From Adiantum capillus-veneris (taxonomy: Eukaryota; Streptophyta; Polypodiopsida; Polypodiales; Pteridaceae), in the NCBI GenBank assembly GCA_014529385.2, contig CM043963.1, positions 68,723,912 to 68,787,911 on the forward strand: a stretch of 64,000 nt of DNA, given 5' to 3'. Made by a program: the position numbers and the translations under genes. The notes below the pieces were generated by a model. It saw only the letters and a list, made by a program, of their open reading frames with translations, was not told the DNA's origin and did no database searches. Within the stretch, counting starts at the first letter, position 1. Each line of letters starts with the position of its first letter. This document shows positions 10,600 through 23,683 of this stretch, piece after piece.

Positions 10600-12300
10600 T
10601 GGGAAAGAGGAACATCTAATATACTTCCTCCGCGGAGGATGAAGGGATGGCTGTGATGGCAGTTTGGCCAAGCAAAGAGTCCAGTTGAGGCTGCATCCAC
10701 TTGGTGGGAGGTGTCCAAGAGAAGATTCTCCACCTACACAGCTGAGAGCCACAAAGACGGCGTCAAAGCGAGCAAGGACACAAGCAGGAATTGCAGAAGA
10801 GTATGTACTACTACTATTGAGCAGGGCGAGCATGGCGCCGTCTTGCAGCAGCAGCTTGGTGTTCTCGATCTTCATCATCATGTCCTCAGGGAGAGATTGT
10901 CGCTGATCTCTTCAGTCATTATATCATCTGCATTATCGTTGGATGGCATGGGTACCGCCGCTAAACTCGCTCTCGCTAGCCTCATCAGCTGCACATTATT
11001 ACTATTGCATAGAATAATGATTATCAAGACGTGTTACCTTTCCTAGCCAACACAATTGTCTCAATGTGGAACAATGTTGTTTGTTGTAGTGCAACCAACC
11101 TCCCAGTTACCCCTTGGAGAGGGTAACCTTATGGGGTGCTAAAGATCAAGGCCTTGGCCACATCATTTTGCAAGAGGACAGATGCAATTCTAGACTTTTG
11201 AATTGCTATGAGGCATTGATGGACGTACAACTCAAGTAGTAGATAGAGTACAAACAAAAATGGAGGGCTAAGCCACATTCGGAAAAACATTCCAAAGGAC
11301 TACAATGGCAATCATACACCATGGCTCTAAGTAGACCAAGCAGTCTAGGAACTTTGGGCTGTGATCATATAAACATAAAAAATTTAAGAGAATGTTTTTA
11401 CATTAAATTTCTCTAACATTTGTAGGTTTATTCACCTTCTACTTTGATATATGAAGATAAATCTCAAAATTTATAGGTGGAATTACACTAAACCTAAGAT
11501 TTTATCGATATGGGTAGGTGAAAGAGAACTAGCATGTGGACAAAGTTGTCATAAGAAAATTGTTCATAGCTTTATCAACCTTTCGTACTCTTCTATCAAA
11601 GCATTATTTATAATCCCCCACCATTACCACCTCTCTTGAGACGTTTGTTGTCACCACCTTTGGCAACACCACTAACTCCCACCCCCGATAGAAGGCTACC
11701 TATGATGGTGTGATCCAAACTTTAATATATATCATGATGTGGCTTTTCTCAAAACAATAGCCTCATTGAAATAATAGAATTATTTTCAAGTTTCCACCGT
11801 TTTCTCTAGAGTAAGTTAAAATGCACAGTTTGTTATCGTACATCAACCCACAATAACTTGAGGTAGAGCAAGAGAGAGGAGAAGAAAAAGTGAAGAGAAG
11901 CTCAAGCTCCCAGACTATCTTTATTCCTGAGATTTGTTTGAGTGGCAACAACCTTACTCTTTCAATGTAAGTCTCATGGTCCTACATGTAGGGAGGTAGG
12001 AATAGGAGATTTATATCCATTGGAATCATGGTGCGACGATTCCCAACAAGGATCAATGGTGGCAGAAATGGGCTTCCAATATCTGAGGGAAATTCAACAT
12101 GCCATTGCATCGGTTCCAATTGTTCTAGCCCATTAAAGGAAACATATACCAAACCCTTGTTCAAGGGGTTTTTTCTAACAAAATTTGTGGTCGTTTTAAC
12201 ATTAAAATTAGTTGTAATCTTGTTTCAGGTTTTTTTTGTTGTGCTTGAAGCCACCTAAAAAATCCTATTTGGTTTTTGTTTTGTATAGTGTAACCTTGGC
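10600..12300. other. Gene-poor part of the SWIB-bearing insertion
   Basis: 10600-11050 is more GC-rich and has overlapping frames on both strands (to about 128 residues), none matching a family I recognise. 11050-12300 is AT-rich and holds no supported gene. Confidence 0.4.
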
Positions 12301-12373
12301 CAGTCTTGCTCGTTTTACGGATTGCTCGGAAAATCTCGCTCGAGATTTGAGATTCCTCCTTTAATAGCAGGAG

Positions 12374-13128
12374 TCATAGTCTATACTTACCATTAAACAC
12401 TACTTTGTTCTTCAACCTTGCTTCCTTAAGCATTACTTTAGCCTGTTCAATATCTTCCTGACGCCTCTCAAGGTGGCAAATGTGCAATGCAAGCAAACAA
12501 TTTGTAGGCATACCTTCTTCCCATGGCATTACGGTCCAAGAAATAACCGCTTCCTCTGTAGGCATAATGGGTTCTTGCCCGTACATTACCTCAAATGGCA
12601 TAAAACCTGTAACAGAACTATGTGTAGTTGGACCAGCCCATAAAGCAAATGGTAGGAGTTTAGGCCAATCAGCAATATGTCCCTGGCATGCCTTTGCTAA
12701 AGCTTTAACAATAGGTGGACGCCCTCTTTCACTTTTACCATTACCCTCTGGATTGTATGCTGTACTGAGAGCGAATTTTATGCCCAAGCGAGCAACAAAA
12801 TCCCGAGCTTCATCTGCATCCAGCTCTCCTCTATCAGCAGTAATTCTACCAACACATCCATACATGGAAATAACATCCTCAAGCAAGAACCTGCATACAG
12901 AACTGGTAGATTTAGTACACAAAGCTCTGCCTTCCACGTGATTAGTAAGATCCTCTCTGGCAAGAACAATATACCACATCTGGCAGACACCTACTCGCAT
13001 GGTAATCAGGTCCACCACCCACTTGTAATGCATAGATAGTGGATAGGTGGGATGCAATCCATCTCGGTGTTGTACCTTAAAATATTGTTGGCATATTAGG
13101 CATGTGTCCATAATCTGAGCCACATCGT
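12374..13128 (-). pseudogene. Gypsy copy B integrase catalytic core
   Basis: This contains the CC half of the zinc-binding domain (CLICQQYF) and the DDE core: first aspartate in WVVDLITM, second in ITADRGELD and the glutamate in NPEGNGKSERG, followed by the conserved LPFALWA and MPFEVMYGQEP. It is continuous in frame for 249 residues, then runs into the ~4.6-kb insertion at NGKYRL. The C-terminal domain resumes at 7394-7725. The HH half of the zinc finger is at 13130-13408, separated by a stop codon. Confidence 0.92.
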
Positions 13129-13129
13129 T

Positions 13130-13408
13130 TTACATACCTTTACACCAGTAACGATCCTTAATCTTGACAAAAGTTTCCCAGACCCCTCTGTGTCCAGCCC
13201 ATAAACTTTCATGAAATTCTTTGATAACCTGTTGTTGACTCGCTTTATCACAAACAACCTGTTGTGGTACTCCTTTAGAGCGTTTTGGTTGCTTCCATAA
13301 ATGCCCATCCTTCAGAAAATAGCCATAAGCTTTCTTTCTGATCTTTTTGTACTCTTGATCCATCCACCCTTCATGCTTAGTAATAGTGCTAAGGTAGCAA
13401 CCAATCAA
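13130..13408 (-). pseudogene. Gypsy copy B integrase N-terminal HHCC (HH half)
   Basis: Contains FHESLWAGHRGVWETFVKIKDRYWCKGM, where the two histidines belong to the HHCC zinc finger; the two cysteines follow in the next frame segment. A stop codon lies between the halves. The upstream residues belong to the RNase H-integrase linker. Confidence 0.88.
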
Positions 13409-14098
13409 AATCCATTCTCCATCATAGAACTCTTCAAAAAATACCTCAAAAGTATGAGCAATATTTCCACAGTTGCATGCAGATAAGAAGACGTATAGAA
13501 CTTCAAGCGAACATCATCACTTGTACTCAATATCTCTTCTTCATCTTCAAACCTAGCTCTTGATAACATATCTGCAACAGGATTATCTCTACCTGTAATA
13601 TGAAAAAATTCAGGATTAAGAGATTTACAATAGGCTATCCATCGTAGCATAGCAATATCCGGAGTAGAGCAATTTGCAATCATCCCTATCAGTGGCAAGC
13701 AATCTGTCTCTACCACGATTGAAGCTCCAATAAAGTATCCTTTATCCGACCTTAGAGCAGTAGCAACGTCCCAAAGTTCTCTCTTAGCCTGTGGGTAGCC
13801 TCTTTGGCGAGCATTGAGCTCCAAATCGAACCGCATACTTGTTCCCTTCTTCATCATCTTGACCTATAGCCCATCCAATACCTTTCGGGCTAGTGTCAAC
13901 TTTTAAAATTATTGGCGTTCCGCATTTGTAGTCAACTTTCCTCAAAGTCGGAGCCTCAAGAAGCATATTCTTTAATTTCCTGATAGCTTGTGTATGAACT
14001 TCTTCCCAAACAAATCTTTTACCTTTTCTCAACAGTTGATAAAGCACTTTTGCAACACGAGCCAAATAAGATAGAATACACATGCACCCAGAAACCAA
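13405..14098 (-). pseudogene. Gypsy copy B RNase H
   Basis: Two overlapping frames. The first covers RNase H entry (GTPIILKVDTSPKGIGWAIG, with catalytic Asp in KVDTS). The second gives QAKRELWDVATAL with a catalytic Glu, VETDCLPLIGMI with the next Asp and ITGRDNPVADMLSRAR with the final Asp. The switch near 13800-13857 is a frameshift. All core catalytic residues remain visible. Confidence 0.88.
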
Positions 14099-14129
14099 CG
14101 AGCTTCAGTAACCGAAGAGCATGTTTCCT

Positions 14130-15049
14130 TCATCTGTTGAATAGCTTCAACTTTAGCCGGACTTGGCCTACTACCTTCTGGACTGCACATATGCCCCACA
14201 ATGAGAACCTCTTTGGCACCAAAAGTTGAAGCCTGGATAAAATAGCATCACAGTCTGCAATATGTTGAGCAACAAATTGTCGGCACCCCCTCTGATCTTT
14301 TACTTCATCTTTTGAGCCTTCCTCATAGCCCTTAATCGGTAGATGATCAATGAAAGGCATAGTAACATGAGAGATAAAGTCCCTTAATACCTTATTCATG
14401 CCGTTCATCATATGAGCTACAGAATTAATAGCACCCTGTGGCAGAGTGCACATTCTTACCAATCCGAGAGGTGTACGCATCGTAGTAAGATCCTGCTCGT
14501 CAAAGATAACTGAAATTGATCATATCCAGAATAAAGATCACCCATAGAGTAAATTGATCTACCTGCAAAAGCCTCAACAAATTCATCCACAATTGGGCCG
14601 GTGCCCACATTACGGATTGTTCCCTTGTTAACCTGCTGCATATCCTGTATGAACCTTAAAGTACCATTCTTTTTTGGAACAGTGAACCATTGGTTAGAGT
14701 ATCGCGCACATGATGGTTCCAAGATTCCCATTTGTATCTTCTCATTAAGCAAATTGATAAGCTTTGGCAAGTGAGCTTTAGGAACAGGAATAGGACGTAA
14801 ACTCCATGGCATGTGAAGAACAATGAATATAACCATAGGTGAAACAACACTTGGATCCACACACCCAATCTCACTTGGCTCAAAGGCAGAAGCTTTACCG
14901 TGTTTTGAGCATACCTTGAAAACATTTGATTTCCTCTTTGTTGAGAAAACCATCTTCTCCCACCTTAAGCTGCTGCAATTTCTCTTTAGTGAATTTATGC
15001 CCAATGTTCTTAGGATTTCCGAGCATAGGCTGTCGAGAAGCTTCTTCAA
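14130..15049 (-). pseudogene. Gypsy copy B reverse transcriptase
   Basis: RT motifs in order: KIQMGILEPSCARYSNQWFTVPKKNG, LRFIQDMQQVN, SIYSMGDLYSGYDQFQL (first catalytic Asp in GDL), then after a frameshift MRTPLGLVRMCTLPQGAINS and MPFIDHLPIKG. The catalytic YxDD motif is FIDH here, so one aspartate is lost by mutation. Together with the stops this makes the enzyme inactive. Confidence 0.9.
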
Positions 15050-15353
15050 TCACTCCATCACTTCCCTCTGGTAGAGGTGTAGCCACAGGTCTCACTTTCT
15101 TTTCAATTGTCTTGTACTTCGTCTCTACCTGTGCTTCAACTTCTTTATCCAAGTCATCCTCAATATGCATAAGTACCTCGTATATGTCCAACTCTTCATA
15201 CATGTCCATTGAGTGCACTTTAACAACTTCAATTCCACTTTCTAACCTATTTTGCTTGATATCCTCAAGCTTTGACATAGTGTCAACATAAGAGATCTCT
15301 TCGAAGATTCCCGAAATCACATCATCTGGTTCTAGCACATCACATCCCTGCAA
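14895..15353 (-). pseudogene. Gypsy copy B protease-RT linker
   Basis: An acidic linker followed by KKVRPVATPLPEG and a helical segment (GFLNKEEIKCFQGMLKTR), which resembles the N-terminal entry of the RT region in this Gypsy clade. It overlaps the start of the RT frame. Confidence 0.7.
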
Positions 15354-15629
15354 GTCACTTTGAATGCTTGAAACATATTGTTTCTCCCATTTAGTTAAAT
15401 CATTAATTTCCTGTAAGATACTGAACCCTCAGATGTCAGCCCCAAAAGCCCTGAAGAGAAGGTTTCTCTTTGCGAGAACTTCTCCTCACTTGCACCACCA
15501 TAGTCCCCCTTTATAATGGCACCCCAAGAAAATCTTGAGCAAATCTTTGTTCTTTAAACTCCTTGAGTATCTTTGGCATTGGACGATCACGTAAACTGTC
15601 TTTGTTTCTAGCATGGTCAACACATACAG

Positions 15630-16315
15630 TTAAAAATTGAACGCTTTCTTACCATCTCGGCTTGGAACACTGGCATAGGCCAAGCCATCTTCTAGCACCT
15701 TAGTTTCCATCAGCACAGCCGTAATGTAGGGTTGTCCCAGAATCAGTGGGTAGGAGGAATGCTCCTGTATAAAAACGTTTTGCTCATCACAAACATCCCC
15801 AATAGTTGCCTTAACATTTGCACATGCACTGTAAAGATCCCCAGAAGCATGTTTCCAGCTCAAATTTGCCACCCGTGATCCACATCAATAGGCCACTTCC
15901 CCTTTTGGTTCAAATTGACTGCCATGAGATTGATTTCTGAACCATGGTCTATGAGGGCTAAGACCGGCTCCTCAATGTCGCCAAGCTTTACCAGTGTTTC
16001 TGTCGTTGTTCTTGCCCAATGAGTCCTCAAAAAGTGACTCTTGGGTATAATTTCTTCATCTTCCCCATCATTAAAATGCATGTTTCTTACCTCAGGTACA
16101 ATCGGGCTTGGAACCACCACAAGCTTTGGCTCTTCTTCTATAAGATCTGCTAAATACTCTTCATGACCTTCCAAAATTGCTTCAATGTGACGAACCACTT
16201 GGCTCTTAACTGGATCTAACTCTTGATCACTCGATATTTGTTGCTTCCTTTTAATAATATCGATGATTTCTTGTAGTTTCTCAAATTGAATTCCCCACCT
16301 AGCATAACTGCCCAT
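15630..16315 (-). pseudogene. Gypsy copy B aspartic protease region
   Basis: The first frame (15860-16315) ends in PVLALIDHGSEINLMAVNLN, a retropepsin active site in which DHGS replaces the common DSGA, followed by KGKWPIDVDHGW. The next frame (15630-15872) continues with ACANVKATIGDV and YPLILGQPYITAVLMETKVLEDG, the second half of the domain. A frameshift at about 15865 separates them. Confidence 0.85.
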
Positions 16316-16616
16316 ATGTTACCTTACCTGCTTCTGCTGTCTTCAAAGCATATGGCCAGAACTGGCCCTTTGCACCTGTACTATCATCATCTTCTTTACC
16401 ACAAACTTGCAACCCATATGTAGCTGCTTCCACAAGAGCAACATTATGTTGTATTTATTCCATTATCTTCTTCATTCCGCCTCTGCCAAAGTTTAGGCGG
16501 ATCATTTCTCGTGTTGCCTAAAGATGAATCTTCTTGTCTTTCTAGAAAACCACATTCTTCTTGTAAGCTTCATCAAACTCATTACACTCTCTCAGATACC
16601 TGTGATCTTCACTATC

Positions 16617-17522
16617 TCACCACATGCATCGATCCCAATTTTTACGTGGTGGCTGCTGCTGCTTAGGTTCTGAAGTAGATGCTTTTGCAGCTAACCCTTC
16701 AAATTTAACAGTTTTGAAATTCAAATTATGTTCTTGAATACCTTTAACCAGATCGTCAAGAACATGCCCCTCCACCTTGGGTAATGTCGAGGGTGATTTC
16801 TCTTTGATCTCTTCTTCATCATCATCTAGTACCTCGATCACGATTTGCTTATCAACTCGCTTCTGTCGTTTAACGATCTTATTCACCGCTTCAGAGACTA
16901 TTTTCCAATCCAATGTCAATTTCAACTCTCCTGCCGGATCCTCCAATAATTGCACCAAATTCTTTTTGTATTCGCGGATCAGCAGCTTAAGTAAACAATT
17001 CCACCTTTTGATCCCTCAAAGAACGTTGTTCTGCTGATTATAACTGATCAAATTTCTTTTCAAACTCTCGCAACAATTCTCGTGTAGAGAAATTTTTACC
17101 CTTCTTCTGCACCCACTCGTAAAACTCTGTCTAGTCACCTGTCGAGAATCCTCCAGAAAATATTCCTCTTGCAGCGCCTTCTTAAAGTCCTGCCAGTTTG
17201 GTCCTTGAGCTGCTTGAATATCTTTAATCCGGGCCCTAAGTTCCGACACTGCAATCAAATGAAATCCTTCCACTGAATCCTGGTCTTCAATCCCATTATC
17301 TTCCATAGACTGCTCATACAAATTGAAATTTTTTGAAATATCTCGGCCCTCAAACCGTTGCAGCTTCTCTGTAACAATTTGCCAAGAGTTATGAATCTGC
17401 TCTTGCAAATTATGTTGCTGCTGGGCAGCATGTTGCTGTTGCATGTATGCTGCAAATTGCTGCATCATCTGCTGCATGGCTGCCTCTTGCGGTGTAGACA
17501 TAGGCTTCAACAATTTTTCCAC
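16617..17522 (-). pseudogene. Gypsy copy B gag
   Basis: The start is at 17520-17522 (MEKLLKPMSTPQEAAMQQMM), followed by a Q/H-rich segment, the gag core (FEGRDISKNFNLYEQSMEDN, RIKDIQAAQGPNWQDFKKAL), then after frameshifts the acidic and lysine-rich tail (16617-16958) ending at the zinc knuckle, where the second Cys is now a TGA stop. Copy A retains that Cys. Confidence 0.85.
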
Positions 17523-17542
17523 CCCGGCTTGGGTTCACCAGG

Positions 17543-20500
17543 TGTCGAGGGATAAGTGTTTGAAACTTGAGCCAGGTTAGCGCCAGGCTGCTGGCTGTGG
17601 AAAAATTGAGAGCAAAAAATTGCCGCACCACACAATACAACAGCTAATAATTACTTGGTAATGCTATCAATGCACAAAACTTGCTCGAAAATCGATAACA
17701 CCGACAAAATTGATGCGCAATCAAGAAGAAGTGCCGTTAATGACACCATTGAATAATGCTAATGACGGTTTAGGAGCTTAAACTCCCATTAGATATTACT
17801 CTGGGCCGTTAACACGAGTTCTGTAATTGGACACCTTCAGTGTCCTGAGACACTAAAGTGTCCTGTTTTTCTACCAAGTTTTGGCAATTTGTTTGTCAAA
17901 CTAGAAAGACGTTTTTTACACCTTGATTCTACCATAGATTGGTTATGAGGGAAATAAAACACTAGACTTTTCTCCATATTAAAATACAATCTGTATGGAG
18001 AGAATTTTGGTAAGTTCTAAGACATAAATTTTAGTAAAATTTCCAGCTGTTTTGCCAAAAAAATCATAAAATTAGTATATCTTTTTGTAGAGATTGCCTT
18101 TTTTATGTTTATAAAAGCAAAGTGTTAGCACTTAGTATTACAAAACAATGGAATGCACTTCAAAGATAAGTTTTCAAGTCACATGCAAGTATAGACATAA
18201 TTTCATACTTGAGCACGTGCTTAATAAGAGCATAATTTTGGTGTTCCAAAGGTCCCCTCATGAAATTGGTACTATTCTAGTGCAATTGACAACTACAAAT
18301 GACATTATATGTTTAAACCAAGAAACTATGTATTTTTTGGGCTCCCCAACTCAATTAAATATCGTTGCTTGAACTCTATCTTGAAATTTTTATCGTGCAA
18401 AAACTCTTGAAAATCTTGAGTTCTCCGTAATAACATTGAAACCAAGGTTTTAGGCACCCCAATTGTGTATGCACCATGTAATTTGATACATTTAGTTGAT
18501 TTACATGGAAAGTTTGATATATTTGAGGTTTTGAATACTTATGTCTCAAGAATGAAAAGATGAAAGTTTTCTCTTATGCAGTTTAGAATATTTAAAATGA
18601 TCCAATAATTGTTGCATACCAAATCCCTTCTAGTTGCCACCTTGAGTGCTCAATGGAAAGGGGCAAGCAATGTATCACTTTTTAAAACTCACAAATATAT
18701 CAAAAACATAATTTTCTTTATATACAACGAAATGCTTGAAATGACCATATCAAACACATGGAACTTTCCGTTATTATATATACTCCAAAGTCAAATTTTT
18801 TGCACATGAAACTTTCAATTATCTATAGCAAAATTGTGAAAGGGTCACCTAAAATTTTTCACAAGTTCGCTTCATTTTTTCTTGAGCTTATCAAGGCAAT
18901 TTCTTCAAGACGTCAATTGCAGTCTCACGAGGATCAACTTGATGAGTATAGTTCTTGATCATGATAGATTCTAAATATAAGGTTATATTTTTAAAAGATC
19001 CTCTAGCTAACATATTTAAGCATATCAAGAGGGTTTTCTTGGATAAACCGTCTAATGCAAGTAGCATTTAATTAAAATTTGTTAAAAACAGACACTTAAA
19101 GTGTCCTGTTTTGGTACCAAACTAGTGTTAACGGCTCCGGGATTCATAAAAAAGAAACAACTAAGTTAGGTTGCCTGCCAACGACTGCCAACGAACAAAA
19201 TCCTACTGTGCTGATTCCCTTTGTTCACCTGCTTGATATATCTTCTTGCCTCGGCTTGCTCAAGCCTCGACAAGCTTCTCGCTCAAGCTCCTCGGTTCCC
19301 AAGCTTTCCCAGCCTCTTCCTCTCTCAAGGTTCTGCCTAGGGTCGCCCTCGACCAAAGATTCCTCTCTCTTCTCCTTCTCCAAGCTCTTTCGTTTTTCCT
19401 CCTTCCTCACGTTTTGCTTCGAATAGAATCTCATGCAAAAGAGTTCACCTATTATTAGCGTACCCCCTCCTTTAGCAAGGATGGCGCCGTTGTTGCTAAG
19501 GGAGGCATAAAAATGCCCTTTATGATGTGGCAGGCCAAATTTTTGACCACTACCGTTTTCCATGTGAGTAGTACCAAAACTCTGCGCCATGACCTTCTAA
19601 GTGTTTTTTGCTTTTGTGGTGAGATCGCCCGAGCACCACGACATCCAGCGTGATTGCATCTCCCTCATCCTCGCTGCCCGCGCGCTGCTGTCTGCCATGT
19701 CCACGTTTTTCTTCCTCCGCTTCACACTCCACTAATTTAAATGGGTGGCCATTGGTCATGCCCTTTAATTGGGCGGCCAGTTTTATTGGGCGGCCGATCT
19801 TATTGGGTTATGGGCTTTGGGCACCACACATGGCATACATCTCAGCCAAGACAATGCCTCGAACGACTTCATTTTCCAACATCCCCTGACTAGCAATATC
19901 ACCTTGAATTCTGTTGCCCACTCTAGTGCATTAAATGCTTGAATTTTGTTGCCCACTCTAGTGCATTGAATGCCACCATAACTTTCAAGATGCAAGTATA
20001 AGTGGATGCTTTCGGAGAGTTTTCCTCTCTTTGCATGTGCTCCAAATAGCCAGCTTCCTAGTCCTCCCTTGTTGGGTATATTCCGCGATCATTGCATTCC
20101 AAGATCCGGTCGAGAGCCAAAAGCTTCGAGATGGCACTCCAATCGAGTGGACCGGACTGGTACGGAACCCAGCCCTCGGTAAATCTTTAACGGTTAATAA
20201 CTTGGAAATCATAAATCCGATCACCAATCTGGAAAGACCGACACGCTCCACAAAGTGAGCACTTCAGGCTCGTACATTCATTTCACTTCTGTCGCCTGAG
20301 CTGCCGTTGCCCAATCTGGTACAGATTCGCAATCGACTTAAACTTCAAACTGCCATAACTTCTTCATCGTAGCTCTAATCGATGAGCCGTAAGGACAGGC
20401 CGGTAAATCACTTCAAGCACTACAGTTCTAGATCATAATATCCCATCCATGCCCACTTCAAGCATAGCCCTTTTGAGCATCATTAAGGCATGTTTTGGCC

Positions 20501-20638
20501 CTTTCAACCGCATTTGACATACATTCAACATTAAATTTAGCCTGTTACCAGGCCCTAAATAATCATGTAAGCTTCAATCAAAAGTTGATGTGCATTTTTT
20601 TGGAATCTTTCTTAGCATGGGAGCGGAGCTGCACGACA
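17543..20638 (-). repeat. Gypsy copy B 5' LTR, interrupted
   Basis: The plus-strand boundaries are TGTCGAGGGATAAG (left) and GCACGACA (right). A 1315-bp CACTA-like insert plus a 4-bp target duplication interrupts it at 17813-19127; without it the LTR is about 1777 bp. The downstream part also has a local duplication near 19915-19980 that is absent from the other LTR. Confidence 0.88.
17813..19127. mobile_element. Non-autonomous CACTA-like DNA transposon (1315 bp)
   Basis: The ends are CACGAGTTCTGTA (left) and, inverted, CACTAGTTTGGTA (right). They are followed by inverted subterminal copies of GGACACnTTnAGTGTC and further AGTGTCCTG motifs. The flanks carry TTAA on both sides (17809-17812 and 19128-19131), and the homologous LTR at 5860-5875 shows the uninserted site. 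The interior is AT-rich and has no transposase. CACTA TIRs with short target duplications are the hallmark of En/Spm elements. Confidence 0.75.
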
Positions 20639-20687
20639 ACGGGCCATTTATTTCCAAAGAACAACAACCAAAAAAATTGGTCAGTTA

Positions 20688-21255
20688 ATGGTGGGTTCTG
20701 ATGTACTGGCACAAAGTAGATGCAGCCGCGTGGAAAATGGCCCTCCTCTTTGCAGAAATAAGCAGCCACTAGAGAAGAGCGGCACATATGCTGCATATAT
20801 GAGCATGCTAATGGCTATTACATCTACCCATATAAGTTGTCAATTAGGGCAGCCGCTAGAGGCTGGCAACGGTGATGAAGATGTGGACTTGGAGGGAGAG
20901 GCTTTCAAAGAGAAGGAAAGTGAAGTGGTTGAGGAGGAGAAGGGTAGCATGGAGGGGAATAATAGCCTCTACAGCCACCATCATGTAGTAAGGGAAGTTG
21001 GCTCACACAAGAACGTGCCTTCTAGGTGGGAGATAATTATTCCCTTGAGGGTAGCAGGACTCACCATTGGTGGTTGCAATGCCTTCATCGTTGTGAGCGT
21101 AGGGAGCACTTACCTCTGTGCACTAAATGTTTGTGATCATATAGCAGTGGATCGTCGAGAGCGAGGCTACGAGAGGCTTTCAAGGCCATTTTGGAACACT
21201 ATGGATGTATCAAATGATGGCCGGTTTGCAGGGCCTCTGGCCTTGCAAGTTTCCA

Positions 21256-21332
<77 letters not shown>

Positions 21333-21383
21333 AGGCTAAGTGGGATATATTGTCTGATACTTGGAAAGGTCATACACGAATGA
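20688..21383 (+). other. Unrecognised open frame next to the Gypsy LTR
   Basis: A 231-codon frame starting 50 bp beyond the Gypsy 5' LTR and running into a CT/C tract that encodes serine/leucine and proline repeats. Residues 60-170 look coding-like (an acidic stretch, then a moderately hydrophobic part) but match no family I know. It may be a captured exon or chance. Confidence 0.25.
21258..21330. repeat. (CT)n followed by a ~32-bp C tract
   Basis: About 20 CT units end in an uninterrupted run of about 32 C (21299-21330). Confidence 0.95.
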
Positions 21384-22119
21384 GCTATGGGTTTAAAAGC
21401 TATAAACCCAAATATCACCTTATAAATACGATGTGTGTCATGGTAAGAGCGAATGATACCCGCCACATGATATTTTTAAAATAAAAATGTTAAGTTGGAG
21501 TTTGATTAAAAGATCCTTATAAGGACCCCTTCCCACGCTTGAAGCAGCATGCCCTGTTGTAATGATGCGAGATCATCCTCCTCCTTCATGTGGGTTAAAA
21601 GTGACTATGATCAGTGCAGATCTATATAGTGTGTCAGCATCACTACCAAGTATGTTAATTTGACAAGTGCTAGAGCGTCTAGCCCCTCCACTTATCGGTG
21701 TTGTCATGGAGTTGTTCAGTCTGCCATGAAGTAGTTCTGCCTGCCTTATTAGTGCCAACTCTCTACATGCTTACACTTGCCATTCATTTTATCATTTTTG
21801 GAATTTGTGTGTCATACTTTGAAATTTGAAGGGTCAGTGAATAGGAGAAAAGCAAGTCTTAAGATGCCATAATGAAGTAGCTTTATTCACAAAAAGTGTG
21901 TCTCTATCAGCTCACAATCATGTCGCTTTGAAACTAAAAAATGCCTCTCGAGAGCAGGAAGAAAAGGAAAAAGTCCCACCTAGATTCTAATAAAAATAGT
22001 GTAAAAAAATATGTCCTATTTCTAAATCTAAAAGGTGTGTTAAATTTGAAAGATGTGTTCTCGCTCTAAGCCCCTCCTCCTCCTCTCTCTATTAGTCTTT
22101 ACCGCCACAAACAAAAGCC

Positions 22120-22165
<46 letters not shown>

Positions 22166-23683
22166 AATTTTCTTGATCTTCTTTTGTGAAATTTATCAAG
22201 AGTGAGGAGGTTGAGGGTAAGAGGGGCCATGCCGCCACCGAAGGCAACACCGTTTTTCTAATTTGTATAAAATAATCCTTGAAAATAAAGTAAGAGTTGA
22301 GTCTTGCTATGGGCTCTAAGAGCATCGTCCCTTATACCACTAATGCATTTGTATTTTAAGGGTTAAAATGACAACATTGTGGTCACACTAATGGGGAGGA
22401 GATACTTGTGACTAATAAGGAGGAGATACAAATCCTATATTAGTTTATACCAGTTGTAACAAAAGGGCGATGGTGCATTTTGACCCTAGGAAAGGATTTT
22501 CTTCATTTATTAGTAAAGCTAAACATAAAGTCTAATCTCACCCTAGAAACTAGGAAAAGTAGTCCCATCTAGTCTTTGAATTCTCATAGGTTAGTCACTA
22601 AGAGCTGAGTTGCCCCAATATTACCAGGGTTAGCAGCATATTAACAGACAAGTGCTCGCACCCACACACTGTTAGTATAGCTTACAAAAATTCTATTGAA
22701 AAGTGTTGAAAAGTGAAGCTGCCTCATTGGTTGGAGATGACGAGAGTCATGCCTTAACATTATCGTCCAAAAGAAACACCCCCCCTTTCTCAAAGTGCTA
22801 ATAACAGGGCTAGCAATCGTGTTTGATTTTACTAGCTTCATTGTAGGAGTTACCAAGTTTGGAGAACGCTGTCTCCCTATTGCCCCCATTGTCCCTAGGT
22901 GCGACCTGAATGTAAGTGAAGCTCCAAATACTTGGAAAAAAGGAAATAATGTGTACCGTGATATTTGATGGGCCTGTCTCCTTCTTGCTCCTCAATTAAA
23001 ATTAAGTATTGTACAACCATGTATTTAGAGTTTTTAGTTAATACCACCCACTAGCTCAATGTGGGATTCGACTCTCAACACATCATAAAACATTATACTA
23101 TTTAAAAAGTACGTTTTATTTTCCCACGAATCATGCTTTAGATCCTTCTCACACTTGTGCAAGAGAATTTTCATCAGAGTGGAGAACAAGCAAACATGAT
23201 TTTTAGCAGTTAAGTACCGGGTCTTTCCATGGTGTGTCTCAAGGGAACTTTCCATGAGAAACAATGCATTTATCATTTGCACGATGAGTTTCTAAAAGGA
23301 TCCTACAAATTGCTTGTATAAGGTCCTTCATGAAAACCTTTGATTCAACAACAAAAGTTCGCAAAACCAAATGGTGCTTGTTGGCGAGAGGACCACCTAT
23401 AGGTGGTGAAGCACACCTTTTCTACCAACACTCAAAAAACCATGCAACAAATTGAAGATCATCTATAGTAGTGAGAATTTGCACACGCATATAATTTTAC
23501 CAATGATCTTCTAGCCTTCACCTTCTTCTCTACTCCCGTGTAGAGTGTTGCCTCTTTGAAAACACATCCACTCATGTACTACAACATAGCCTATTAGGGA
23601 GTGTGTGGGGTCCCTTTGCATGAGAGCCCTTGATTTGGGCAAAGATTTGATGACCAAAACTTATCCTTGAAAGGGGAGGGGAA
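21331..23683. other. No gene seen; scattered simple repeats
   Basis: AT-rich sequence with a (GA)n run at 22121-22163. No domain or significant frame was found on either strand. Confidence 0.6.

Noticed and set aside
21299..21330. Telomere-related C-rich tract
   Set aside because: It is a pure C homopolymer without the plant telomere repeat (CCCTAAA).
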